The notes under the pieces: generated by a model | What the model was told of the DNA's origin: nothing | Database searches by the model: none | The model's input: only the letters and a program-made list of their open reading frames with translations | Shown here: positions 1 through 10,229 of the stretch, piece by piece | How positions within the stretch are numbered: the first letter of the stretch is position 1 | How the letters are laid out: each line of letters opens with the position of its first letter | DNA from: Nemophila menziesii | Taxonomy: Eukaryota > Streptophyta > Magnoliopsida > Boraginales > Hydrophyllaceae | Reading direction: 5' to 3' | Assembly (NCBI GenBank): GCA_029959085.1 | Contig: JARWIR010000035.1 | Coordinates: 4,012,501 to 4,076,500, forward strand | DNA length: 64,000 bases | Made by a program: the position numbers and the translations under genes

Positions 1-1567
1 TAAAAGTTGAGTGTTTAGAGTCAAAGTTGAGTGTTTAGGGTCAAAGTTGATTGTTTAGAGTCAAAGTTGAGTGTTTGTGGTCAAAGTTGAGAGTTTATAG
101 TCAAAGTTGAGTGTTTATAGTCAAAGTTGAGTGTTTAGGGTCAAAGTTGATTGTTTAGAGTCAAAGTTGAGTGTTTATAGTCAAACTTGAGTGTTTAGAG
201 TCAAAGTTGAGTGTTCGGGGATGTTTAGTCAACGTTTAGAGTCAAACTTGAGTGTTAGGGGGTGTTTAGTCAACAGTTAGAGTCAAACTTGAGTGTTCGG
301 GGGGTTTAGTCAACAGTTAGAGTCCAAGTTGAGTGTTCGGGGGGTTTAGTCAACAGTTAGAGTCAAAGTTGAGTGTTCAGAGTCAAAGTTAAGTGTTTAG
401 GGTCAAAGTTGATTGTTTAGAGTCAAAGTTGAGTGTTTTTGGTCAAACTTGAGTGTTTATAGTCGAAGTTGAGTGTTTATAGTCAAAGTTGATTGTTTAG
501 GGTCAAAGTTGAGTGTTTAGAGTCAAAGTTGAGTGTTTGTGGTCAAACTTGAGTGTTTATAGTCAAAGTTGAGTGTTTATAGTCAAAGTTGAGTGTTTAT
601 AGTCAAAGTTGATTGTTTAGAGTCAAATTTGAGTTATTTTGATCAAAGTTGAGTGTTTAGAGTCAAAGTTGAGTGTTTAGAGTCCAAGTTGAGTGTTCGG
701 GGGGTTAGGCAACAGTTAGAGTCAAAGTTGAGTGTTTAGAGTCAAAGTTGAGTGTTTAGAGTCAAAGTTGAGTGTTTATAGTCAAAGTTGAGTGTTTAGA
801 GTCAAAGTTGAGTGTTTAGGGTCAAAGTTGAGTGTTTAGGGTCAAAGTTGATTGTTTAGAGTCAAAGTTGAGTGTTTAGAGTCAAAGATGAGTGTTTAGA
901 GTCAAAGTTGAGTGTTTAGAGTCAAAGATGAGTGTTTAGAGTCAAAGTTGAGTGTTTATAGTCAAAGTTGAGTGTTTATAGTCAAAGTTGAGTGTTTATA
1001 GTCAAAGTTGAGTGCTTAGAGTCAAAGTTGAGTGTTTAGGGTCACAGTTGATTGTTTAGAGTCAAAGTTGAGTGTTTTGAGTCAAAGTTGAGTGTTTAGA
1101 GTCAAAGTTGAGTGTTTAGAGTCAAAGTTGAGTGTTTATAGTCAAAGTTGAGTGTTTATAGTCAAAGTTGAGTGTTTAGGGTCAAAGTTGATTGTTTAGA
1201 GTCAAAGTTGAGTGTTTAGAGTCAAAGTTGAGTGTTTAGAGTCAAAGTTGAGTGTTTATAGTCAAAGTTGAGTGTTTATAGTCAAAGTTGAGTGCTTATA
1301 GTCAAAGTTGAGTGTTTAGAGTCAAAGTTGAGTGTTTAGAGTCAAAGTTGAGTGTTTAGAGTCAAAGTTGAGTGTTTAGGGTCAAAGTTGATTGTTTAAA
1401 ATCAAAGTTGAGTGTTTAGAGTCAAAGTTGAGTGTTTAGAGTCAAAGTTGAGTGTTTAGAGTCAAAGTTGAGTGTTTATAGTCAAAGTTGAGTGTTTATT
1501 GTCAAAGTTGAGTGTTTAGAGTCAAAGTTGAGTGTTTAGGGTCAAAGTTGATTGTTTAGAGTCAAAC
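1..1567. repeat. 20-bp minisatellite, about 78 copies, runs off the left edge
   Basis: The unit is gtcaaagttgagtgtttaga with common variants at the last bases (tttaga, tttata, tttagg) and a recurrent ttgattgttt version. Two stretches (about 215-380 and 690-720) carry a longer variant containing gtgttcggggggtttagtcaacag. The array stops at 1567, just before the end of the DUF4216 exon, so it lies in the 3' non-coding part of the CACTA element. There are no spacers between units. The TTTAGGG variant resembles the plant telomere heptamer but occurs only once per 20-bp unit. Confidence 0.97.
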
Positions 1568-1605
1568 AAAATGTGTTAATACAAATAAACCAAAATTAAA
1601 AAAAC

Positions 1606-2337
1606 CTAATCAGTATCATATCTACTAATAACTATGGGTTCATCATTGCTATCAACCTCTATAGGTTCTTCTTCATCACCGTATTCATCCAAGGTGTCAT
1701 CATGAATTTCCTCATTTTCATCAATAACCGTATCAAAAGACAAGTCAATAAAAAAATGAGCAGGATCAATCTCGATCTCCTCGGTGGATGCCAATGGTAT
1801 GCTAATGTTCTCATTCCCCGTGCTATCCAATGGTATGCTGATGCTCTCATTTCCAGTAGGGAGTGATTCCGAACCCCATAACTCAGGACTCCATCCATGT
1901 CGATCGCTTATTTCCCAAACGGCTTTCCACCCTTTCATTGATTTCTCTGAACTAATCTCGTCGATGTAAAACACTTTCTTGGCCTGCGATGCTAAAATGT
2001 ATGGTTCGTCGGCCCACTCAAAGTTTGTTGTGTTGACAAAGGTTACCGCATGTTCTGCACTCGATTCAGACTTTTTATACCACTTACAGACAAATAACAC
2101 AACCGAGCACCCTCCAGTGTACATAACCTCCAAGATTTTGATTAACTCCCCGTAATAGGGTTTATCATCGTAAATGGTACACGCTCTGTAATCCTGCGTC
2201 ACTCTTTTCTCTCCTTTGAACTTAGTTACCCACTTGACACCGTTCACAACACATGACTCATATTTATGCACCGAACCATAAGACATGTTTGCCAAGGACA
2301 CCATCTCGGGGGTAGCTATTGGATGCATTCCATGAAT
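1606..2337 (-). CDS. CACTA transposase gene, last exon, DUF4216 domain
   Basis: An open frame of about 243 codons ends at the stop at 1606. The block YYGELIKILEVMY, VVLFVCKWY, TFVNTT and EPYILASQAKKVFYIDE is the DUF4216 domain found at the C-terminus of plant CACTA transposases (YYG, a CDWY-like motif, PFxLASQAxQVFY). A likely splice acceptor (TAATAG on the minus strand) puts the exon start at 2337, in phase with the preceding small exon; the ATG at 2328 is probably an internal Met. The tail after about residue 160 is acidic and low complexity, as is usual. No break is seen in this exon. The role of DUF4216 is not established. Confidence 0.85.
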   Translation of the reverse strand: MHGMHPIATPEMVSLANMSYGSVHKYESCVVNGVKWVTKFKGEKRVTQDYRACTIYDDKPYYGELIKILEVMYTGGCSVVLFVCKWYKKSESSAEHAVTFVNTTNFEWADEPYILASQAKKVFYIDEISSEKSMKGWKAVWEISDRHGWSPELWGSESLPTGNESISIPLDSTGNENISIPLASTEEIEIDPAHFFIDLSFDTVIDENEEIHDDTLDEYGDEEEPIEVDSNDEPIVISRYDTD

Positions 2338-2412
2338 CTATTATACAACAATAATAGTTAGTACTTTGATAATAAATATATAATTTTTAAACCAATGCCT
2401 AAAATTACATAC

Positions 2413-2497
2413 CTTTTCCAAAAACCATTCCTTAAACGTTCGACGATGCCTAATATCTATTTCCTTTCTCGTTCCCGTAAGTGTGGATTTGTGTTCA
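2413..2497 (-). CDS. CACTA transposase gene, small internal exon
   Basis: 85 nt between an acceptor (TTATAG on the minus strand, ending at 2498) and a donor (GTATGT starting at 2412). It supplies one base to complete a Ser codon split with the upstream exon and then 28 codons beginning EHKSTL and ending KEWFLEK. It matches the stretch between DUF4218 and DUF4216 in plant CACTA proteins (EHK..., then RH...F..WF). Phases on both sides fit the neighbouring exons, which is the main support. Confidence 0.7.
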
Positions 2498-2519
2498 CTA
2501 TAATTGTAAATATAGTATA

Positions 2520-2775
2520 AATAAATTAATATATAAATATATACATATATAAATATATTCATATAAATATATAAATCAATTAATATATAAATATATAAAT
2601 ATAAATATATAAATATATAAATATATATTCATATAAATATATAAATATATAAATATATATTCATATTAATATATAAATATATAAATATATAAATATATAA
2701 ATATATATTCATATAAATATATAAATATATAAATATATTCATATAAATATATAAATATAAATAAAGATAATAATA
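2520..2775. repeat. AT-rich simple repeat (ATAAATAT type) in a CACTA intron
   Basis: The tract is built from ataaatat and atattcat words. It fills most of the intron between the donor at 2784 and the acceptor at 2498. Short ORFs here that encode only Ile, Tyr, Leu and Asn are artefacts of the repeat. Confidence 0.9.
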
Positions 2776-2784
2776 TTTACTTAC

Positions 2785-4815
2785 CTCATGTATGTTTCGA
2801 GTTCGTCGCAATTATGCAAAATATACCAACTTATGTGCTCCTTCTCCTTATATGGTAAAGAAACATACTCTATCTTGCAAACTGGAGTGCATTGGGAATT
2901 GAAAACGTATATCTCTTTTGGGACCGGCGGTGCTTCGTTGTATCTGCCTGGATCGTTGAACCTTGTTTTTTCTTCACTAAGATATCTTGATATGAAATTC
3001 AACGTCTCTTCTGAAATGTAGCCCTCGGCTATTGAACCCTCTGGTCTAGCCGGATTTCGAATATACTCTTTCAACTTTTTCAAATACCTTTCAAATGGGT
3101 ACATCCACCGCATTTGGACCGGGCCACCAAGCAATGCTTCATCGTATAAGTGTATCGCCAAGTGGATCACTATATCAAAAAACGCGGGAGGTAAAATCAT
3201 TTCTAGCCTACACATAAGTTCAACCACTTTCTTCTTTCCCGATTCTAACTCTTTCCTGCTTAGATTTTTATTGCAAACGACTCTAAACACGTTCGCTAAC
3301 CCAATAAACACATCACTAATCGCTTTGTCTTCAATAAGCCCGGGGAGACTAGCCACGAAAAGATATTGCATCATCACGTGACAGTCGTGAGATTTCATGC
3401 CGATAATTTTACCCGTATCACTTTGAACATTGTTTCTCATACTAGATGCGAAACCGTCGGAAAACTTCTGTGCCTTCAGCCAGTCAAGAAAAATAGTCCG
3501 CTTTTCCGGTGTTAGAGTGTACTTTCCCCGTTTCAATATTTTTTTACCATTTCTCTCAGTCAACCACAATTCTTTTCTAATCTCCAATTTCTCAAGATCC
3601 ATTCTCGCTTTCACGTTATCTTTGTTAACTTTCCCATCAAGACCTATAACTGTACCGAGAACAGCATCACACACGTTTTTCGCGCAATGCATAACGTCAA
3701 TGTTATGTTTCAACAAGTTTTTGGACCAATAAGGTAAACGATAGAAAATAATCTTTTTCTTCCAATTGAATCGCCGATTAACATCTTGCTTCACGATCTT
3801 TCCCCCAAAATCCTTGTGTTTACCGGGAAACACAATGGGAAGCCCATCTAACTGTGTCTGAATATTTGCAGGACAATATTTCTTCGGTGGGCCCCTATAA
3901 TCGGATTTCTTGTACAAAATATTTTTGCTTCTAAATCTATGTACGACAGGTAACCAACGTCTATGGTCAAAGTAAACAATCCCTTTGTTCACACTCAATG
4001 ACGGAGTATGATCCATGCATTCGGGACAAGCTTTGTAACCTTGACCCGACCATCCCGAAGTGTATGACCTAGCGGGGAAATAATTAGTGGTAGACAACAA
4101 ACAAACCTTCATCATAAACTCTTCTTTCTTGTGGGCATCATACGTAACGATCCCTTTATCCCACAACTCTTCCAACTCATCTATAAGAGGACGAAGAAAG
4201 ACATCCATGTCCTTACCGGGTGAAAGGGGTCCCGGAATCAACAAACAAAGCTGGAATGTGGTTTCCTTCATGCATACCCACGGGGGCAAGTTATATACGG
4301 TTAATAGGCTGGCCACATGCTGTACGAGTTGTTCAGCATAGAGAAAGGACAAAACCATCGATTCCGAGACCCAGATATACGTTACGAGGTTCACTAGCAA
4401 ACTCAGGGTGTAGCGCTACAAATATCTTCCAACTATCACCATCAACTGGATGACGCAACACATCCAGATCGGCACTATTACCGGTATGGTGCCAAATCAT
4501 GTCTTCAGCAGTGTGCTTTGAAGCGTATAGTCACTGTAATCTAGGAGCAATCCGAAAGTATCAAAGCTTCTTATGCGGTACTTTGATACCCTTCTTTGGG
4601 TCCCATCTAGACTCGCTACAAACTGGACACTTATCGAGGTCTTTGTTTTCTTTATAATAAATAACACAATCGTTCAAACAAACGTCGATGGTAATATACC
4701 CCATACCCAAGCTTTTCAACTTCTTGTTGCATGCTTCATAAGATTCGGGCAAATTGTGAGGTTTAGGCAAAATACGACCCAACAACTCCAGTAGCTCGGT
4801 GAATGAGGTATTAGT
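2785..4815 (-). pseudogene. CACTA TNP2-like transposase core plus DUF4218, broken
   Basis: The catalytic core (Transposase_21 family) would cut and join the element's ends in the nucleus. Visible signatures read from 4815 downward are: LPESYEACNKK and a CxxC-type VCSESRW segment, LRHPVDGDSW, FASEPRN, VYNLPPWVCMKE, PGKDMDVFLRPLID, and GYKACPECMDH, followed by DUF4218 (PPAFFDIVIHLAIHL, GGPVQMRWMYPFERYLK, PEGSIAEGY). The frame from about 4300 to 2785 is open and ends at a GTAAGT donor. Upstream are three in-frame TGA codons (near 4808, at 4561-4563 and near 4529), each where relatives have Trp or Arg and explained by one transition, plus two frameshifts (near 4350 and near 4308). Not functional as read. 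Confidence 0.88.
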
Positions 4816-5334
4816 TCATTTGTTCTTTACTTTTACGTGCATTAGTTTGGCAATGAAATTCAACGAACTCATCGATTTACAACCAGGAAATAATTCTATC
4901 TCCAATTCTTCGAACAATGTGTCAAAACTGCTTCGACTTGGAATATGTGCATTTCTCATCTCGATGTCTCCCGGATGTCCACCAACATCGTAACTCTGTC
5001 TCACATCGTCATAAACATGCTGGATTTCATTTACTATAATTGGATCTTTACTTGCAGGGGGTGTATGTGTTTGTATCGCTTTCTCACCGTGTTTTGTACA
5101 AACCTTATAATCATGGTTAAATCCGTCTCTTAGAAGGTGCGCCATAACAGTTTCGGTTTTTAATCGACAAAAATTATTACACTTCTTACACGGGCAAGAC
5201 AAGTAACTGGTATAACCTCTACTTTTCTTAGCAAAATCGATAAATTTATAAACCCCAAAAATATATTCACCATCTAACACATTCGTCAAATCGATCCAAC
5301 TCTTATCGATACTCATGTCCGAACTCGATGCCAT
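4816..5334 (-). CDS. CACTA transposase gene, first coding exon, transposase-associated domain
   Basis: It starts with ATG at 5334 (MASSSDMSIDKSWIDL) and stays open for 172 codons. The N-terminal segment DKSWIDLTN, GVYKFIDFA, CPCKKCNN and VMAHLLRDGF is the transposase-associated domain (PF13963 type) that precedes TNP2 in plant CACTA proteins; the CxxC pair suggests metal binding. Its stop is the TGA that interrupts continuation into the TNP2 core. LHHIK-type spacing before that stop (LMHVKVKNK) shows the two were one reading frame. Confidence 0.85.
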   Translation of the reverse strand: MASSSDMSIDKSWIDLTNVLDGEYIFGVYKFIDFAKKSRGYTSYLSCPCKKCNNFCRLKTETVMAHLLRDGFNHDYKVCTKHGEKAIQTHTPPASKDPIIVNEIQHVYDDVRQSYDVGGHPGDIEMRNAHIPSRSSFDTLFEELEIELFPGCKSMSSLNFIAKLMHVKVKNK

Positions 5335-6079
5335 CTCTTAACAACAATTTGAGTAAACTATGCGACTACATTAATATAAAAAAATAAAATACATAATTAT
5401 TACAACCCAATGAATAAAATGAATAAAAATTACAACACAATAAACAAAATAAAAAAAATTACAAACTCATTGAATGAATACATATTACAAACCATTGAAT
5501 GAATAAAAATTACAAACCATTAAATGAATAAATATTACAAATCATTAAATGAATCAATATATAAAAATAGAACAAAGATATAAATAAACAAGTAAAAATA
5601 TATGAGCACAAAATATAAATTCACACAACACATGCATAATAAACCAACAAATATTTAATTCATTAACCTAATCATATGGTATATCAACTTGCTAATATAA
5701 TCAAATAAATAAAAAAATTAAAAAGCATGAAATTTAATGGAAATACCTTGAATTGGATGGATAAATTGAAGAGTGAAGTTAATTCCCCACCAAGAAAGTT
5801 GTATTAATTCACCTAATCAAACCATATAGAAAGAATAAAACACAATTAGAATTCAAAAAAATAAAAAAATTTAAAAGGTGAATTTCATGAAATTATTACC
5901 TTAAATTGTGTGATGAAAGATGATATTAATGGAGCCCCACCTTGATTATTGAACCAAGAATGATGCAAGATGAAATGGAGAAACAATTACAAAAAAAAAA
6001 AAGGAATTTAGTTGAGTTTTTGGGAGAAAATCGGAGGATTTTTTAGGTGTTTCGTGTGTTTTGTGGGTTAAAAACCTGC
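5335..6079 (-). other. CACTA 5' leader, no gene seen
   Basis: AT-rich sequence with runs of aataaa/attacaaa words and an A tract at about 5990-6002. It lies between the transposase start codon and the subterminal repeats, so promoter and 5' untranslated sequence are expected here. I see no ORF or motif that can be named. Confidence 0.5.
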
Positions 6080-6396
6080 TGTCTCCATTAAATAGGATTG
6101 AAGATTAGCGACGAATTACGGGTCGTCGTTAAACACAGACGTGTCGTCGCTAATCTTCAAAATAACGACGAAAACACGTGTCGCTAAGATAGCGACGACA
6201 GATCGGCAATTAAAAAAACTTTAAAAAAAAAAAAAAACAAATAGCGACGAAATACAATTAAATTACGACGAATTCTATTGTCGCTAATTAACAACGCCTG
6301 TTTCTTCGCCGGTAAGTTTTTGTCGTCGCTAATTTCAACAGATTAGCGGCGAATTACGGGTCGTCGCTTAATTTTGGGTAAACAGCGCGAATCCAA
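6080..6396 (-). repeat. CACTA subterminal inverted and direct repeats
   Basis: Many copies of GTCGTCGCTAA and its complement TTAGCGACGA occur in both orientations: 6103-6130, 6140-6165, 6170-6200, 6242-6300, 6330-6370. The longest pairs form the near-palindrome TTAGCGACGAattacgggTCGTCGCTAA. In CACTA elements such subterminal motifs bind the accessory TNPA-type protein. Some are degraded (aaaa tract at 6213-6236). Confidence 0.85.
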
Positions 6397-6404
6397 TAGT
6401 GATT
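6397..6404. other. CACTA terminus TAGTG and 3-bp target duplication ATT
   Basis: TAGTG at 6397-6401 is the element end, followed by ATT at 6402-6404. Uninterrupted paralogous sites read CACC-ATT-GTTAAAAGC (12861-12875, also 54901-54915), so one ATT belongs to the target. The second copy of the duplication would lie before base 1. Confidence 0.88.
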
Positions 6405-6409
6405 GTTAA

Positions 6410-9400
6410 AAGCATGCATGTTGGGTGTCGGTTTGCGCCACCATACATAGATAAACAGTTTATTTTTTAAACTAAGAAAAAGTTATTTGGAGAGCTTTGC
6501 TAAACTTTTTAATATGTCGTTGACGGCCAATGTGGATCTTCATGGGAAAACAAGTGGTTTAACTCTCGTTATTAAAGATAATGTTAAATAAATAGGTTAT
6601 CTAATTCTAAAAACATCATCCATTCCAATAGTGTTATGGCTACTGTAGGGTTGGTCTTTTATTTTCTTTGTTTATGGCCCCTTACTAATGGTTAGAAAGA
6701 TGATATCTTAAAATATCTTATTTTGTGTACATCATCCTAGACATTCCATGGAATATTTATGGATACTTTAACTTCTTAAGATATCCATCCAAAAAAAAGG
6801 GAAATGGTTGCGACTTAGGGGTAAAATTTGCACGTTTTTACTAATTTTATTGATGAAATGTCTTTGTTTGGTTTTCCCTTTAAAGGGTACAGTTTTTCTT
6901 GGTAAAATTGAAGAAGAATGTATAACCTATTTAAGAAAGTGTTTAACAATGGTTTAGACTTTTTTTATAATTTATTTTGTTCTCCAAATCCTAGACAATT
7001 CTCCTTCCGACAGTAGATATTTTTTATTCTTTGTTGGTCTTGTATCGTACTATTTTGTATAAAAACGATAATATGTTCTTTTTATGACAAAAACTTTATG
7101 TCTAGCATGTCTTGTTATTCTATTGTTGTTGAAACATACATTAGTTGTAAAAATGCTCTTGAAAAAGGTAATAAGAGGTTTATCCTGATATGTTTTCCCT
7201 AAATTAATTCTATTACAGGGTGTAGAAAAAAGATTTTTAATAACATATTTCATATTGAAAAGATTATTTAGATCTTACGTAATCTATCTAATATACCTTA
7301 CTCATATGTTAACAATGATAAGTTGTATACTAAATCACTAAAGAAGTATTGGCTCAAGGAAGGGTCGTCCTGGCTCACACAGGAAAGAATAAATATATAA
7401 TTCTTGGAAATAGAAATACAAAGTATTTTCCTACATCCACTACGACTCGAAGGATTAAAACTAATATTTTATGACTGGAATTATATGATTGGCATTGTTT
7501 AGAAAATTCTAATAAAACTAGGTATGACATCACAAACTATTTTTCTAATTTTTTCCAATATATAGGCACTCATGATATTTCACATGTTATTTATAAAATT
7601 CAGCGGTTAATAGTGATATGAATTATGATATTATGAAACCAATGACTATGTACATTGTTAGAGAAGTTGTGTGGGATATAAATGCAGATTAAACCTCGGG
7701 CCCATGTGTCTTCATTAAATATTTCTTCCGAAATTATGTGAAAATTATAAAATTTAACGTATTGAGGGTTTTAACCGATCAAATTATGAATAATAGAAAC
7801 ATGATCTCTATTAATCTCATTTTAATTACCTTGTTCATGTAGTTGATAGCCCAAACAATATTGGTCAATTGAGACACATTAGTTGCGAGAATTGCACATG
7901 TAAGGTCATTGTAAAGCTCTTTGTAAAGAGATAGATATCTATTTTGCATATTTGTGTACATGAACCTTAATCGGTAGATCAATATATGGTAATATCTTAC
8001 TTTCTCATGAGATGAGATATCATTTAACAAACAAGTACTCTCTTCAATGTGGATATGTCTAAAAGTGTATGAACATCTGGAATGGATTTCATTGAGTCTC
8101 TTCTTACAAAAATGGTTTCTTATTGAGATGGATTGATTAGAATACGAAATCCCTTGCATTTTCTTTAGGTTGTTCTTGGAATTTTCCTAATCATCTAGGG
8201 AATTATGCATGCATATTTTCCTTTTGTATTGTTTCATCTTATTTTGCACAAAATTTCGTTTATATAGACCAAACAACAAAAAGACATTTAAAACTTGATA
8301 AAATGAAAATTACTCAAATAAGACAATTAAGCATGTGTTAGACCGAGATATATAACCAAAACGATGTCTCTCTTATAGTAAATATTTTCACAAATAAAGA
8401 GACACTAGTTCCAGCAATCAAAGTCTGAGTGTATCAATTCGGGAGATCAAAATACATGTCTCTATTATCTTTCAAGGATTAAGATAAAAAAGAGTATCGT
8501 TATTCGAGGTTCATGGACATTAACAAACGATTGTTCGAAGAAGTTTTTATTTTAAAAACACATGTTCATAACTATTTTTCTACACTATACTCAACCCAAA
8601 GTCCTTATGTAGGTGACTAAGCGCTTCACAATATTCTATTTATTGAAGAGAAAAAATCCTTGTTCCTTGTGTCTAGATTGAAAGTTGAAGAGACTCGGGA
8701 GTCAGTTCGTCAATCAAATACAAATAAAACACATGATCCAGAATGTATGTTAGTAGTCTTCTTTTAGTTGCTGTGGGTCAAACTAATTTTGGATGCTAGA
8801 CCATTGCGTGAAGGATAATACAATCCAGCGTAAGTAACACTTATACTTCTCATATGAAAAAAATGGATCCATAAAAGACGATGAATACATTTCGGACCCT
8901 ATTATATGAATGTATAGGAACTTACAAGAATAGCTTCATCCCTGGTCGGTACACCATATATAACATTGTGTTGATGCAGGAGGTGGGCCATCAAATATGA
9001 AATATCAACAGAGCACAGGGATCTATATAAATTATGATTGATCTCACTAAAAGGAATAATGAAATGTGTTGGGAGTTCATATATGACACAAGAAGGAAGT
9101 TTTAATTTCTCTTCATGGATGTCTCTCATTATTTTGCGATTCCTAACACTATGCAGGTTTTGTGGAATAGGGAGACATGGACTTAATTCATGGAAATTCG
9201 CCACGATGATCCTCTTGATACCTATATATTTTTATTTTATATGGACTGTATTTTGCTTTATACATATGAATTATGTGAGAAGGGTATACAGATGTCTCTT
9301 TGCCTCCATAGGTGTAGGCCTTCAATATCTCATACTTTATGACATTATTTGTAGAGGCCTCCGAGCCCCAAATTAAGATAATAAAAAAGACTATGCAGAT

Positions 9401-9930
9401 ATTTTCTAATGAAACGAGTCAAAAAATAAGTGCCAAAAAGTATATCATCTATTACCCTGAGACTGGTTACGAGGTAACAAAGGCCTTTTATCAGACAATA
9501 ATGGATATTCTTGAGTATAAACTTGGAAACGTATTCGGCTAGCATTATAGGCTCAATATATCCCCAAAGGGATTCTTTAGGAATATCACTAATAATCTGA
9601 AGTAGAGTCCACCACAATAAAAATCGCAAACTCTAACCATGGTAGGAAGGATTATGTTGTCACTATATGTACTAAGTATCATTCCCACCTATACTGTGTA
9701 TACCATGAAACTATTGATACATGTGTATAACAATATTGAGCTCATTGTTCAAAAATATTTTTCGGGAGTGTTAGAAGATGCTTGTAAACATATTAGTTGG
9801 CATGGAATAAGCTATGAATGCAGAAGATTGACGGGCACTTGGGTTTAAAGACATAGGTATTAAAAAAAACTCTAGCTAGGTTAAGGTACCTAGAGATATC
9901 CCTTTCATATGGTTTAATGCATTAAAACAA
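6410..9930 (+). pseudogene. LINE (L1-type) ORF2 remnant, unit A
   Basis: Endonuclease, reverse transcriptase and thumb pieces of a plant non-LTR retrotransposon in broken frames. Best landmarks: the endonuclease stretch near 6840-6910; GNRNTKYFPTST near 7410-7440, the linker NTKYFH motif of plant LINEs; DSPNNIGQLRHIS near 7850-7880, the RPISLCN-type motif; KVYEHLEWIS near 8060-8095, in place of KAYDxVxW; and LFVEASEPQIKIIKKTMQIF (9343-9405) just after the active-site position. The DD of the YADD box is absent. About 1 kb of unexplained sequence separates the KAYD and YADD regions. Not coding. Confidence 0.8.
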
Positions 9931-9984
9931 AAATAATTAACAATCGAATGATGCACTTTAGAAACTTTGTGAAGCTATGTATTG

Positions 9985-10220
9985 ACTATTAATCATAGTC
10001 ACAATGGAAAGTATGTCATGAGATACACTGAGTATAAATATCAATTTGATCCTGGTCATGATGGGTAGGTATTTTTTTACAGTCTTGGCTTTGGATTGTT
10101 CTCTTATTCTCAGTGTGATAACATTTCTAGTATTGACCTTACTCATGAATCATATTACCACAAGTTTCATCTTTTTATCACTAACACCTTGACAGTTTTC
10201 TGCCCAACATCTTTATACTA
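9985..10220 (+). pseudogene. Anonymous conserved block 1, unit A
   Basis: Matches the block whose best copy is at 58436-58675 (SHNGKYVMRYTEYKYQFD, then DLTHE). Here it is broken by a stop at GGGTAGG near 10063. It follows the LINE directly. I do not recognise the protein. Confidence 0.5.
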
Positions 10221-10229
10221 ATGCCAGTC

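Larger units (their letters stand above)
1..6401 (-). mobile_element. CACTA (En/Spm-type) DNA transposon, left part outside window
   Basis: The element's genes read on the minus strand in the usual plant CACTA order: transposase-associated domain, TNP2 transposase with DUF4218, then DUF4216. The right boundary ends in TAGTG (6397-6401), the complement of the defining CACTA terminus, and is preceded by GTCGTCGC-rich subterminal repeats. The flanking sequence ATTGTTAAAAGCATGC is continuous in uninterrupted array copies (for example 12865-12880, preceded by CACC), so the boundary is exact and the target site was ATT. The opposite terminus is not in the window; the minisatellite occupies the 3' side of the element. 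The transposase gene is broken, so this copy could move only with transposase supplied elsewhere. Confidence 0.93.

Noticed and set aside
1..1567. CRISPR-like or telomeric array
   Set aside because: Units are contiguous without spacers, and the TTTAGGG word appears once per 20 bp only in some units, so it is a minisatellite.
2341..2811. Short minus-strand frames rich in Ile, Tyr and Leu
   Set aside because: Products of the ATAAATAT simple repeat in the CACTA intron; only 2413-2497 is supported as an exon.
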